The notes under the pieces were generated by a model. That model saw only the letters and a program-made list of their open reading frames with translations. It ran no database searches and was not told where the DNA came from. Positions 50,773 to 61,675 of a stretch of 64,000 nucleotides of DNA are shown one piece after another. Each line of letters starts with the position of its first letter. The first letter of the stretch is position 1. The DNA is from Rhodanobacter sp. (GTDB taxonomy: Bacteria > Pseudomonadota > Gammaproteobacteria > Xanthomonadales > Rhodanobacteraceae). The stretch covers positions 1 through 64,000 of the forward strand of contig SCSE01000079.1 in the NCBI GenBank assembly GCA_004298015.1, written 5' to 3'. Both the position numbers and the translations under genes were made by a program.

Positions 50773-50798
50773 TATCTCTTTATGCGAATAAAGAGATA
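50773..50798. promoter_or_regulatory. 26-bp near-perfect dyad upstream of the metE riboswitch
   Basis: TATCTCTTTAT-GCGA-ATAAAGAGATA. Confidence 0.75.
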
Positions 50799-50940
50799 GT
50801 TACCATCAGCGGCGCTGAAAATAGTCGTATGGACGCCTGAAGTCAAAGGCCACGTCGTCGTGGTGGGCGGCAGCGAAACAGTGGCGGTCGGGGATTCCGC
50901 TTGCCTGGATGAGCCGGGGACGGTGCGGGATGGCTGTTTC

Positions 50941-51927
<987 letters not shown>

Positions 51928-52033
51928 CGGCGTAGTATAGCGATCAGCGCCGTGTTGGCTGCGGTGCAGGTCTTGCCGATCTGGTGACTGCGCATTGCTG
52001 AGGGGTCCGGATGCACGGAGGAAGTTGACGTTG

Positions 52034-53821
52034 ATGCGCAGGAAGCTCGCGGCGATTGCCCTGCTATTGCCAGTACTGGCGTGGGCCGGTGGACCGGTGG
52101 CAAGCTCGATGAATGCGTGGCGCAGTCGTTCGGTCGCCGATCCGCATGGCCTGATCGCCCAGCTCCGCGACCAGCTTGACACGGCGGGTCCCGGGCTTGC
52201 GCCGACCCGTGAGCGGAGCGTGCTGTGGGGCATGGGTACGGCCGCGATCAACGCCAACGACGATGCCGCCCTGGCCGAGGCCACCCTGCGGCTGCACAGT
52301 CTCGGCAACGCCGACCACGATCCGGTGGCCCTGGCCGCCGCCGGTTACCTGCGCGCGCGGCACGACATCGCCAATGGCATCGGCGAGGGGTTGACCCTGG
52401 CCTTACAGGCGGCCGCCCGGGTGCAAGAGGTCACCGATCCGCAGATCGTCGCCTGGTCACGCTTCCAGCTGTGCGACGCCTATGCGCTGGACGAGCAGGC
52501 GAAAAAGGCGTTGCCGCTGTGCCGGCAGTCACTGGCCAGTTACACCGCGCTGGCCGATCGCTGGGGTATCGCGGACGCCGAGAACGACCTGGGGATCGTG
52601 TTGGCCACATTGAATCGGGTTCGCGATGCGGCAGCGATGTACCAGCGTTCACGCCGCGATTTTGCCACCATTGGCGCGGACGAACTGGTGGTGATGGTGG
52701 GTGACAACCTATCGCCGATGTACCTGAAGATGGGTCGGGCCCGCGAGGCGCTGGCATTGTCGAAGGCATCGCTGGCGCAGGAGCTCGCTGACGGTCGGAT
52801 CAGCGATTCGTTGGGGTCAAGCACCGACATCGCACGCGCCGAAGCGGCGCTCGGACATCCTCACAAGGCCTACGCCATGATCCAGCAGGCGGTGGCCCGG
52901 GCGCGTGCCGCGGGGATGGACGGTGAATTGTCCGATGTGCTGCGGGTGGCGAGTGGGATGGCCGAGAGGATCGGTCTGCTGAAGGTGGCTCTCGGCGATG
53001 TGCGTGAGGTGCTCAAGCTCAACGCAAAGACCAGCACCCCAGCGCTGCGCGCGATCGAGGCCGAGCTGGAACAGCACTATGCCACCCGCGAAAAGGAGCT
53101 GCGGATCCACGATCTGGAGCGCGAAAACCGGATCAACAGCCTGGCCCTGAAAGCGGCGCATGCCGACGCGGCCCGGCGCATCGCCGAGCAGCGTCGAGCG
53201 GATCTGCTCGGCCGCGTCAGCGTGCTGGCGGTAGCGGGGCTTTTGCTGCTGGCCAGCTTGCTGTTCCTGCTGCTGCGCAACCAGCGTCGGTATGCTGAGG
53301 AACTGCGGCTGCAGGCACTGCGCGACCCGTTGACCGGGGTTGAAAACCGGCGTGCCTTCATGCAGCGGGCCAATCTCTTGTTGAGTGAGCCCCGTAATGC
53401 GCAGCGGGTGCCGCATGTGCTGATGTTGATCGATTTCGATCATTTCAAGCGGATCAACGACAGTGCCGGTCACCAGGCGGGCGACCGCGTGCTCGCGATG
53501 GTGGCCGAGTTTCTTCAGGCCGGCATGGGCAAGCAAGCGCATCTGGCGCGGATTGGCGGCGAGGAGTTCGCCGTCCTGTGTCCCGGCTGTGACGCCGAGG
53601 CCGGCATGCGTCTGGCTGAAACGCTGCGGGCCGGTGTCGCCACCTTGTCACTGCCGGCCACTCTTCCGGGTGCCCGGGTTACGGTGAGTATCGGTGTGGC
53701 GGTGTTCGATGGCCATCATTGCCACGACCTGTCGAGCTGGATGCGTGCGACCGACGAGGCGTTGTATTCGGCCAAGGCACACGGCCGCGACCGGGTGGTG
53801 GCAAGCGCCCTGGTCTCATGA
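52034..53821 (+). CDS. Diguanylate cyclase with N-terminal helical/TPR-like sensor and TM
   Basis: Signal peptide, TPR-like repeats, 'VLAVAGLLLLASLLFLLL' TM, 'RDPLTGVENRRAF', 'ARIGGEEFAVLCPG'. Confidence 0.92.
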   Translation: MRRKLAAIALLLPVLAWAGGPVASSMNAWRSRSVADPHGLIAQLRDQLDTAGPGLAPTRERSVLWGMGTAAINANDDAALAEATLRLHSLGNADHDPVALAAAGYLRARHDIANGIGEGLTLALQAAARVQEVTDPQIVAWSRFQLCDAYALDEQAKKALPLCRQSLASYTALADRWGIADAENDLGIVLATLNRVRDAAAMYQRSRRDFATIGADELVVMVGDNLSPMYLKMGRAREALALSKASLAQELADGRISDSLGSSTDIARAEAALGHPHKAYAMIQQAVARARAAGMDGELSDVLRVASGMAERIGLLKVALGDVREVLKLNAKTSTPALRAIEAELEQHYATREKELRIHDLERENRINSLALKAAHADAARRIAEQRRADLLGRVSVLAVAGLLLLASLLFLLLRNQRRYAEELRLQALRDPLTGVENRRAFMQRANLLLSEPRNAQRVPHVLMLIDFDHFKRINDSAGHQAGDRVLAMVAEFLQAGMGKQAHLARIGGEEFAVLCPGCDAEAGMRLAETLRAGVATLSLPATLPGARVTVSIGVAVFDGHHCHDLSSWMRATDEALYSAKAHGRDRVVASALVS

Positions 53822-53842
53822 TACCGGGTGACGTGCAGGGTG

Positions 53843-55141
53843 CTATGGCAAGGCTGCGCCGTCGGGTTGTGGCTGCGCGCTGACAAGTTCGCCGTGAACA
53901 TGTCTGTGCCGGAACAATGGTACGAAAAGGATCGCCATCAGCAGCGCGTAAGCGGCAAAAGCCAGCCAGATGTCGTGCCAGTCCTTGCAGATCGCAACGG
54001 TATCGTTGCAACTGTGATCGGTGAAGAAGTGATCGATGGCGAAGCCGGCGACCAGGCTGCCGAGTACGGCGCCGACGCCGTTGGTCATCAGCATGAACAA
54101 GCCTTGTGCGCTGGCGCGGATCTTCGGGTCGGCCTGGCTTTCCACGAACAGCGAGCCGGAGATGTTGAAGAAATCGAACGCCATGCCGTAGATGATGCAT
54201 GACAGCACGATCATCCACAGGCCACCGGCCGGGTCGCCGAAGCCGAACAGGCCAAAGCGCAGCACCCAGGCCAGCATGCTCATGGTCATCACCGCCTTGA
54301 TGCCGAAGCGCTTGAGGAAGAACGGGATGGTGAGGATGAACGCGGTCTCGGAGAATTGCGAAATCGAAATGATGATGGCCGAATAGCGAACCGTGAGCAG
54401 ATCCTTGTAGGCGGGGATCTTGGCGAAGTCCCTGAGGAAGGTGTCGCCGTAGGCGTTGGTCAGCTGCAGCGCGGCGCCCAGCAGCATCGCGAAGATGAAG
54501 AACACGGCCATATTGCGGTTCTTGAGCAACACGAACGAGGTCAGCCCCAGTCGATCGGCCAGTCCACGGCTGTGCGTGGCATCCAGTTGCGGCGGGCATC
54601 GAGGCAGGGTGAATGCATACAGGCCCAGCAACAGGGAAGCACCGGCGGCAACGCGGAACTGGGTTGCGGAAGCCTCGAAGCCGAGCAGACTCACGGTCCA
54701 GGTGGCGGCGATGAAACCGATCGTGCCCCAGACACGGATCGGCGGGTAGTGGCTGACCACGTCGTAGCCATCCCGCTTCAGTGCGTTGTAAGCCACCGCG
54801 ATCGACAGCGAGATGGTCGGCATATAAAAGGCCATGTTGAGCAACATGACCCAGAACATCATCTGTGGACTGCTGACCCACGGTATGGAGAACAGAACGA
54901 CGGCACCGGCTATCTGAAACAGGCCATAAAGGCGTTCGGCGTTGATCCACTTGTCGGCAACGATGCCGGCCAGCGAGGGCATGAACAGCGACGCGATGCC
55001 CATGGTCGAGAAGATCGCGCCGAAGTTGGTGCCCGACCAATGCTGGGTGTGGAACCACCAGGTGCCGATGGTCAGCAGCCACGCTCCCCAGATGTAGAAC
55101 TGCAGGAAGTTCATCGCAATCAGGCGAAGCTTCAGATTCAC
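53843..55141 (-). CDS. Nucleoside permease-like MFS transporter (NupG family)
   Basis: 'MNFLQFYIWGAWLLTIGTWWF', 'IFSTMGIASLFMPSLAGIVADKW'. Confidence 0.87.
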   Translation of the reverse strand: MNLKLRLIAMNFLQFYIWGAWLLTIGTWWFHTQHWSGTNFGAIFSTMGIASLFMPSLAGIVADKWINAERLYGLFQIAGAVVLFSIPWVSSPQMMFWVMLLNMAFYMPTISLSIAVAYNALKRDGYDVVSHYPPIRVWGTIGFIAATWTVSLLGFEASATQFRVAAGASLLLGLYAFTLPRCPPQLDATHSRGLADRLGLTSFVLLKNRNMAVFFIFAMLLGAALQLTNAYGDTFLRDFAKIPAYKDLLTVRYSAIIISISQFSETAFILTIPFFLKRFGIKAVMTMSMLAWVLRFGLFGFGDPAGGLWMIVLSCIIYGMAFDFFNISGSLFVESQADPKIRASAQGLFMLMTNGVGAVLGSLVAGFAIDHFFTDHSCNDTVAICKDWHDIWLAFAAYALLMAILFVPLFRHRHVHGELVSAQPQPDGAALP

Positions 55142-55258
55142 GGGCAGGCATCCGGCATGTTGTGTCCCCTGACGCAGCCGAGGGAACTGCCCCGTGGCTA
55201 CCAGCCGAGGCAGGTTAGAGGAAGCCGCGTGCCAGCGGCAAGGCGTGGGCGTCGTCGC

Positions 55259-55858
55259 TCAACGGTCGCTGGCCAGTGCGTCGGCCACCTGTGCGCGCAG
55301 CACTGGCAACAGTGCTGTCTCGAACCACGGGTTGCGCTTGAGCCACACCCGGTTGCGTGGGCTTGGGTGCGGCAGCGGCAGGCAGCCCCGGGACAGGTGA
55401 TCGCGCCACGCCTGCACGGTATCGGTGAGGCGGGTGCCACGAGGGACGCCCAGCATGCCAGCCTGCGCATACTGGCCAATCACCAGCGTCAGTCGCAACT
55501 GTGTGAGCAGCGGCAATAACCGGGGGTGCCAGCTGGGCGCACATTCGGCTCGTGGCGGCAGGTCGCCGCCGCGACCGGTACCCGGAAAGCAGAAGCCCAT
55601 GGGTACGATGGCGACCCGGCTCGCGTCGTAAAATGTGGCCTTGTCGAGGCCCAGCCATTGCCGCAAACGCTGTCCACTGACATCGTCGAAAGGAATGCCG
55701 CTTTCATGCACCTTGCGTCCTGGCGCCTGGCTCACGATCAGCAATCGCGAACTTCCCGAGGCCTGCACGACCGGTCGCGGACCGAGCGGAAGGTCCGCCG
55801 CACAGATCCGGCAGGCGCGAAGGTCCGTGAGCACTTTGTCCAGGCGGTCGGATGTCAC
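55259..55858 (-). CDS. Uracil-DNA glycosylase family protein
   Basis: 'LLIVSQAPGRKVHESGIPFDDVSGQRLRQWLGL', 'PHPSPRN'. Confidence 0.88.
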   Translation of the reverse strand: MTSDRLDKVLTDLRACRICAADLPLGPRPVVQASGSSRLLIVSQAPGRKVHESGIPFDDVSGQRLRQWLGLDKATFYDASRVAIVPMGFCFPGTGRGGDLPPRAECAPSWHPRLLPLLTQLRLTLVIGQYAQAGMLGVPRGTRLTDTVQAWRDHLSRGCLPLPHPSPRNRVWLKRNPWFETALLPVLRAQVADALASDR

Positions 55859-55874
55859 GATGCCGGTCTCCCGC

Positions 55875-57245
55875 TCAAGGCAGCAGTTTGCCGGGATTGA
55901 GGATACCCTCGGGATCGAACGCCGTCTTGATGTTGCGCATCAGGCCCAGGGCGTTCGGCGACACCGCCAGCGGCATGAACTCGCGCTTGACCAGGCCGAT
56001 GCCGTGTTCACCGGAGAGCGTGCCGTCGAGTGCGATCACCAGCGCGAAAAGCTCGGCCAGGCAAGCATGCGCGCGGGTACGCTCGGCTTCGTCACGTGGC
56101 AGCAGGTTGACGTGCAGGTTGCCGTTGCCGGCATGGCCGAAACTGACGATCAACACCCCATGTTTCGCCGACAGTTGCTTGATCCCGCCGACCAGCTCGG
56201 GCAGGCGGCTGACCGGGACCACCACGTCTTCGTTGATCTTGTTCGGCGAGATGGTGCGCTGGGCTGGCGACAGCGCCTTGCGCGCCGCCCACAAGGACTG
56301 GGTCTCCGCGCCGGTTTCGGCCACGCGCAGCTGCTCCAGTCCGTCACCGCGGGCCGCTCTCGACACCGCCTCAACCGCCGAAGGCAGGGTTTCCGACTCC
56401 CCATCCACCTCGATCATCAGCATCGCGCCAGCCAGCGGCACATGGTCGCCCCCGTGATCGTGCGCCAGCCTGAGGGCGACGTCGTCGATGAATTCCAGCG
56501 CGCAGGGTGTCACCGGCTGCGCCATGATCCGCGACACCGCGCGGGCGGCACTCTCGACGTCGCGGTAGGTCGCCCGCAAGGTGCGTATCGCCGAAGGCTT
56601 CGGGGTGAGCTTGAGGGTAGCTTCGGTGATCAGCGCCAGTGTGCCCTCGGAGCCGATCAGCAAGCGGGTCAGGTCATAACCGGTCGCCCCCTTGCTGGTG
56701 TAGGTGCCGCAGCGGAAGCCTTCGCCATGGCCGGCAACGGCGCGCAGGCCGAGTGTGTTCTCGCGTGGGCTGCCATATTTCACCGTGCGCGGTCCCGCCG
56801 AATTGCAGGCCAGGTTGCCGCCGATCGTGCACCAGGGCGCCGAGCTGGGATCGGGTGGCCAGAAGAAGCCGTGCGGTGCGAGCGCTTTTTGCAGATCGCC
56901 GTTCAGCACCCCCGGCTCGACGATCGCGAGGCGGTTGTCCGGGTCGATCCGCACGATCCGGTTCATCCGCTCGAAGCTCACCACCACGCCGCCATGGACC
57001 GGCACCGTCGCGCCGGTCGTATTGCTGCCGCGGCCCCGTGCGATCACCGGGACATGGTGTTTCCGGCACGCCTGCAGCAACGATTCGACCTGGGCGTGCT
57101 CGCGAGGGAACACCACGGCATCGGGCAGCGCGTGACGCCGCGAATTGTCGTAGGAGTAGGCAATCCGTTCGGCTTCGCCGGTCGCGAGTGCGGCGTCGGG
57201 GAAGATCTCGCGCAGGCAGGTGAACAACTCATTGGGCATGTGCAT
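55875..57245 (-). CDS. FAD-binding oxidoreductase (D-lactate dehydrogenase/glycolate oxidase type)
   Basis: 'VIARGRGSNTTGATVPVHGGVVVSFERMNRI', 'SGEHGIGLVKREFM'. Confidence 0.9.
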   Translation of the reverse strand: MHMPNELFTCLREIFPDAALATGEAERIAYSYDNSRRHALPDAVVFPREHAQVESLLQACRKHHVPVIARGRGSNTTGATVPVHGGVVVSFERMNRIVRIDPDNRLAIVEPGVLNGDLQKALAPHGFFWPPDPSSAPWCTIGGNLACNSAGPRTVKYGSPRENTLGLRAVAGHGEGFRCGTYTSKGATGYDLTRLLIGSEGTLALITEATLKLTPKPSAIRTLRATYRDVESAARAVSRIMAQPVTPCALEFIDDVALRLAHDHGGDHVPLAGAMLMIEVDGESETLPSAVEAVSRAARGDGLEQLRVAETGAETQSLWAARKALSPAQRTISPNKINEDVVVPVSRLPELVGGIKQLSAKHGVLIVSFGHAGNGNLHVNLLPRDEAERTRAHACLAELFALVIALDGTLSGEHGIGLVKREFMPLAVSPNALGLMRNIKTAFDPEGILNPGKLLP

Positions 57246-57302
57246 TGGCAAAGCCTAGTACCACGGTGGGGAATGTTGCGTTCCGGCAAGGGTTGTACCT
57301 GC

Positions 57303-57659
57303 TCACCCAGCGTCGAAGGCAGCGCGCAGCCAGTGCATCTGCGCCTGCGCCGCTGGGCCGTCGTAGCTGACCACGTCGAACCGGCACGGCGACCGCGCGT
57401 AGCGGGGATGGGCAGCCAGCCAATGCTGCGCAGCGAGGATCAGCCTGGTCTGCTTGGTGGCCGTGACCGACGCGGCCGCGTTGCCGTAACCGGCATGCTT
57501 GCGATAGCGCACCTCCACGAAAACCACGGTTTCGCCGTGGTACATCACCAGATCCAGTTCGCCGTGCCGGGTGGTGTAGTTGCGGGCGAGCAGGCGTAAT
57601 CCGACCGCTTCGAGCTCGACGCAGGCGCGTTGCTCGAAGGCGTCGCCCGCGGCCCGCAT
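57303..57659 (-). CDS. yraN: YraN family (UPF0102) nuclease-like protein
   Basis: 'GDAFEQRACVELEAVGLRLLARNYTTRHGELDLVMYHGETVVFVEVRYR'. Confidence 0.93.
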   Translation of the reverse strand: MRAAGDAFEQRACVELEAVGLRLLARNYTTRHGELDLVMYHGETVVFVEVRYRKHAGYGNAAASVTATKQTRLILAAQHWLAAHPRYARSPCRFDVVSYDGPAAQAQMHWLRAAFDAG

Positions 57660-59536
57660 CAGTGCGCGCTGGCCGCGTTGCCGGGGGTGGCGGTCGAGCT
57701 TGCCGGTGCTGGCTGCGCGTCGGGAGCCGGCGCTGCGCCCGGGACATCGTTGATCTGCAGGCTGCCGCCCAGTGGACGCGCCAGGCCGTTGTGGAATTTC
57801 GCCCAGATCAGCACATTGCGCACCCTGCCAAATGGATTGGCGGTGAGTTGGCCGGTGGCACCGGGCAGGTAGCTGCCGGGATGGGCCCGCATCCAGTCGA
57901 TATAGGGAACCAGGTTCCAGGCATCCATGCCGAACGCGAACAACCGTCCCGCACCGCCACGGGCAGCCGGCAGCAGCGCCGCGATGGTGTCATGGTCAGG
58001 CAGACCCGGTTGCGCATTGAACAGCCAGGGTATGTCACAGAACTCGACGCCGTCCAGATCGCGGTTGGCGGCGGCGTCGTCGCTGCCGGCATACACGTGC
58101 GAAGTGGCGAATACCGGCAACTGCACGTTGCCGACCCGCAACTGCGGCAGCAGCAGGCGTGCATCGGTGGGACGCATGCTGATGAAGATGCCGGTGTCAG
58201 GGCTGGCGGGTACGGACGAACCGGGTTTGCTGGTGTAGTTGCCCAGATTCATACCCTGCAGTGCGGAGGTGAAATCGGCTACCACGTGGATGCCATCGAC
58301 TTGGCCGCCCCGAGCGATAAATTCCGCCTTGAATGCGCTGGCTGCCCGTTGGGCAAAGTCATCGCGGGCAATGATCACATAGGCATGCTGCAGGCCGCGT
58401 TCGATCATGTGATCGGCAGCCTGGGCGCCCTCGTTTTCCGGCAGCAGGCCGAACTCGCTGCTGTCTCCTGCAGGCAGCTGGCGGTCATCGGGATGGTTCA
58501 GGGCCAACACTGGCACCGGCAGCGCGGTCTGGCTGAAGACCGCGGCAACGTCGTCGCGGGTCAACGGACCGACCACGAATTGCGCGCCATCGGCGACGGC
58601 CTGCTGGTATCCGGCAATGCTGCCGGCCGTGGTGCCGTGGCTGTTGTAGACGCGCACGGCAGGGCGCGGTGCATGGTTGTGGCCGGCGTGCATGTAGGCC
58701 GCGAAGAACCCCTCGCGGATCGATCGGCCGGCGGCGGCAAAATTGCCGTCCCCCGGCAGCAGCAAAGCGACTTTGGCCGGGACCTTGTAACCCTCCCGTA
58801 CGTCCGCGGCAGGGCCGGGTACCAAGGTACCTACCGGCTGGTTCAGTGCGGCCTGCGATTGCGCCACCACCACGCCGAGCTGGCTCAAGGCTTCGTTGAC
58901 CCATGACAGCATGCGGTCGCCGGGTTTCATCGCGGCCGCACGCTGCTGCAGTGACGGAATACCCAGCTTGCGCAGCAGCGCGAGCGCCTGCTGGCGATTC
59001 TGCGCCCGGTCGAAGCCGGTGAGCTGGCTGTCCATCTGGATGCGCGAGCGGGCGGCGCCCCAGTTGTCGCCGGTGGCCGCCATCGCCCGGGCACGCAATT
59101 CGAGCAACCGGGGTTGTAGCGCGGTCGGTACCACCAGGTGCGGCTGGGTCGTCAGGCGCAGGGCGGTCGCGTCATCATGCCGACTCAATGCCAATTCGGC
59201 ACGCAGCAGGTCGAGGCGGACCGGTTCGTCGCCGCTCAGTTGCTGGCGATCGATTTGCGCAAGGGTATTGGCGGCCAGATCGATGCGCCCTTCCTGTCGC
59301 CAGGCCTCGGCCGCCAGCAGTCGGTAGTGGTCCTGACGGCTGGATGACTGCGCGGCCAACGCCAGGTAGGCCTGTGCCGCCTGCTCGAACTGCCCTTGCT
59401 GCGCCAGCGAGGCAGCACTTTGCGCCGCCTCGATTTCGGCGGGGGTACGCTGCACATTGGCGGGCATGCAACCTGCCAGTGCGAAGGAAAGCAGCAGTCC
59501 GAACACGATGGCACGGCTGAAGCGCATGAGGCGCAT
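57659..59536 (-). CDS. lpoA: Penicillin-binding protein activator LpoA
   Basis: Lipobox 'FALAGC', TPR-like N-terminus, periplasmic-binding-like C-domain; adjacent to yraN and divergent from rsmI. Confidence 0.88.
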   Translation of the reverse strand: MRLMRFSRAIVFGLLLSFALAGCMPANVQRTPAEIEAAQSAASLAQQGQFEQAAQAYLALAAQSSSRQDHYRLLAAEAWRQEGRIDLAANTLAQIDRQQLSGDEPVRLDLLRAELALSRHDDATALRLTTQPHLVVPTALQPRLLELRARAMAATGDNWGAARSRIQMDSQLTGFDRAQNRQQALALLRKLGIPSLQQRAAAMKPGDRMLSWVNEALSQLGVVVAQSQAALNQPVGTLVPGPAADVREGYKVPAKVALLLPGDGNFAAAGRSIREGFFAAYMHAGHNHAPRPAVRVYNSHGTTAGSIAGYQQAVADGAQFVVGPLTRDDVAAVFSQTALPVPVLALNHPDDRQLPAGDSSEFGLLPENEGAQAADHMIERGLQHAYVIIARDDFAQRAASAFKAEFIARGGQVDGIHVVADFTSALQGMNLGNYTSKPGSSVPASPDTGIFISMRPTDARLLLPQLRVGNVQLPVFATSHVYAGSDDAAANRDLDGVEFCDIPWLFNAQPGLPDHDTIAALLPAARGGAGRLFAFGMDAWNLVPYIDWMRAHPGSYLPGATGQLTANPFGRVRNVLIWAKFHNGLARPLGGSLQINDVPGAAPAPDAQPAPASSTATPGNAASAH

Positions 59537-59616
59537 GGGAAGTCCCTTGATCGTCATGGTCGGCAATGCGCGATGATAGCCGATCATATTGTCCAGCCGT
59601 GGCGCAGGAGTTCACG

Positions 59617-60444
59617 ATGTCATCCGTTCAGCCAGGCTGCCTGTGGGTGGTCGCCACCCCGATCGGTCATCGCGACGATTTGTCCGTGCGCGCGATCGAG
59701 ACCTTGCGTGCCGTCGATGTCGTGGCGGCCGAGGACACCCGGCACAGTCGTCCCTTGCTGGTGCACCACGGTATCGACACGCCGCTGATGGCATTGCACG
59801 AGCACAATGAGCGCGACGCGGTGGACGCGATCGTGCGACGGCTGGTGGCGGGGGACTCGGTGGCGCTGGTTTCCGATGCCGGGACACCGCTGATCAGCGA
59901 CCCGGGTTTCCGACTGGTGCGTGCCGCCCGTGCCGCGGGTATCCGCTGTGTGCCGGTGCCCGGCCCGTGTGCGGCGATTGCCGCGTTGTCGGTGGCAGGC
60001 TTGCCCAGCGACCGTTTTGTCTTCGAGGGTTTTTTGCCGCCGAAGGCCGCGGCCCGGCGCAACCGGCTGCAGCAGCTGGCCGATGAGCCCCGGACGGTGA
60101 TTTTCTATGAATCCTCGCACCGTGTGGTCGAGAGCCTCGCCGATATGCGGGATATTTTCGGGGCCCAGCGCGAAGCCGTGTTGGCGCGGGAACTGACCAA
60201 GCTGTTCGAGACCGTGCTGGGCGAGCCTCTGGAGGCATTGGCCGCACGGGTCGTGGCCGACCCCGACCAGCAGCGTGGGGAGTGCGTGCTGCTGGTGGCC
60301 GGTCGCGGCGAGGAGGCTGATGCGAAACTGGCCGAGGGACGCCGCGTCTTTACCATCTTGCGTGACGCGTTGCCACCAGCGAAGGCCGCAAAGCTGGCCG
60401 CGGCGATCAGCGGCGCGCCGCGCAAACTCCTCTATGAAGGGTAA
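59617..60444 (+). CDS. rsmI: 16S rRNA (cytidine(1402)-2'-O)-methyltransferase
   Basis: 'LWVVATPIGHRDDLSVRAIETLRAVDVVAAEDTRHS', 'SDAGTPLISDPG'. Confidence 0.95.
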   Translation: MSSVQPGCLWVVATPIGHRDDLSVRAIETLRAVDVVAAEDTRHSRPLLVHHGIDTPLMALHEHNERDAVDAIVRRLVAGDSVALVSDAGTPLISDPGFRLVRAARAAGIRCVPVPGPCAAIAALSVAGLPSDRFVFEGFLPPKAAARRNRLQQLADEPRTVIFYESSHRVVESLADMRDIFGAQREAVLARELTKLFETVLGEPLEALAARVVADPDQQRGECVLLVAGRGEEADAKLAEGRRVFTILRDALPPAKAAKLAAAISGAPRKLLYEG

Positions 60445-60515
60445 GCGCACCCTGTGCGCGATGCTCTTCGTTGAGGAGTCAAGAACAAAAGCATCGCGCA
60501 CAGGGTGCGCTCCTA
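60445..60515. repeat. REP/BIME-like inverted repeat (copy 2)
   Basis: AGCGCACCCTGTGCGCGATGCTCTT ... AAAAGCATCGCGCACAGGGTGCGCTCCTAC; same core as 19854-19934. Confidence 0.85.
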
Positions 60516-60526
60516 CTAGACTTGCA

Positions 60527-60893
<367 letters not shown>

Positions 60894-61103
60894 CTTAGCA
60901 TGTCGTGGCACCCCGGTATCGATGCATGCCGGGGTGCCCCGATGAACGCCGATTCATCTCCGACAGCATGAAAAGCCGTCGCATGGAAGGTTGCTGAAAG
61001 CAAAAAATCCCCAGCTTTCATAGACCTTCGTCAGCTTCCTAGAAAGAGCTGGATATTTCGTCACGCGACGCTGCTTTCTCCTTGATTCACAAAAGAAAAT
61101 CCC

Positions 61104-61166
61104 TTGACAGTCTCATGGGGCGAGACTATCGTGGGTTCCAGTGTGAAATTGTGGGATTAAGTGGAG
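61104..61166 (+). promoter_or_regulatory. dcw promoter with MraZ-box repeats
   Basis: TTGACA (61104) / TATCGT (61127) and 10-bp-spaced TGGGT, TGTGA, TGGGA, TGGAG from 61132. Confidence 0.7.
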
Positions 61167-61176
61167 TTAGCGCATC

Positions 61177-61623
61177 GTGTTCCAGGGCGAAACCGCCATC
61201 ACCGTTGACGACAAAGGCCGCCTGGCCATCCCCACGACGTATCGGGATCAGGTCGCGGGCGAGTGTGCGAACCGTCTGGTGGTGACCTATAACCCGTTCG
61301 AGTCCGGCTGCCTGTGGTTGTTTCCGCATGCCGAGTGGGAGCAGGTGCGTGACCAGGTCAATGCGCTGCCCAAGGTCAAGGCCGCCCATCGCGACATGCA
61401 GATGAAGCTGGTGGGTGCTGCCGCGGTAGTCGAGCCTGATGGCTCGGCGCGGATTCTGCTTCCGGCCAGTCAGCGTGCCGCTGCAGGCATCGAAAAAAAG
61501 GCGGTCCTGCTGGGTATGGGCAACAAGTTCGAGCTGTGGAGCGAGCAGGCGCATCTGGCGAAGATCCGCCAGAGCATCGGCGAAGACGAAATAACCAACG
61601 AAATGGCGGATCTGCGCCTGTAA
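61177..61623 (+). CDS. mraZ: Transcriptional regulator MraZ
   Basis: '[24 protein letters not shown]', second AbrB-like repeat; upstream of rsmH. Confidence 0.96.
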   Translation: MFQGETAITVDDKGRLAIPTTYRDQVAGECANRLVVTYNPFESGCLWLFPHAEWEQVRDQVNALPKVKAAHRDMQMKLVGAAAVVEPDGSARILLPASQRAAAGIEKKAVLLGMGNKFELWSEQAHLAKIRQSIGEDEITNEMADLRL

Positions 61624-61675
61624 CTGACTGCCGGATTGGCGCAGTGGCGGGGTGGGACGGGAGCGGGAGTGCGGC

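Noticed and set aside
55635-57599. 654-aa + strand ORF
   Set aside because: Antisense shadow of the FAD oxidoreductase and yraN.
57662-58906. 414-aa + strand ORF
   Set aside because: Antisense shadow of lpoA.
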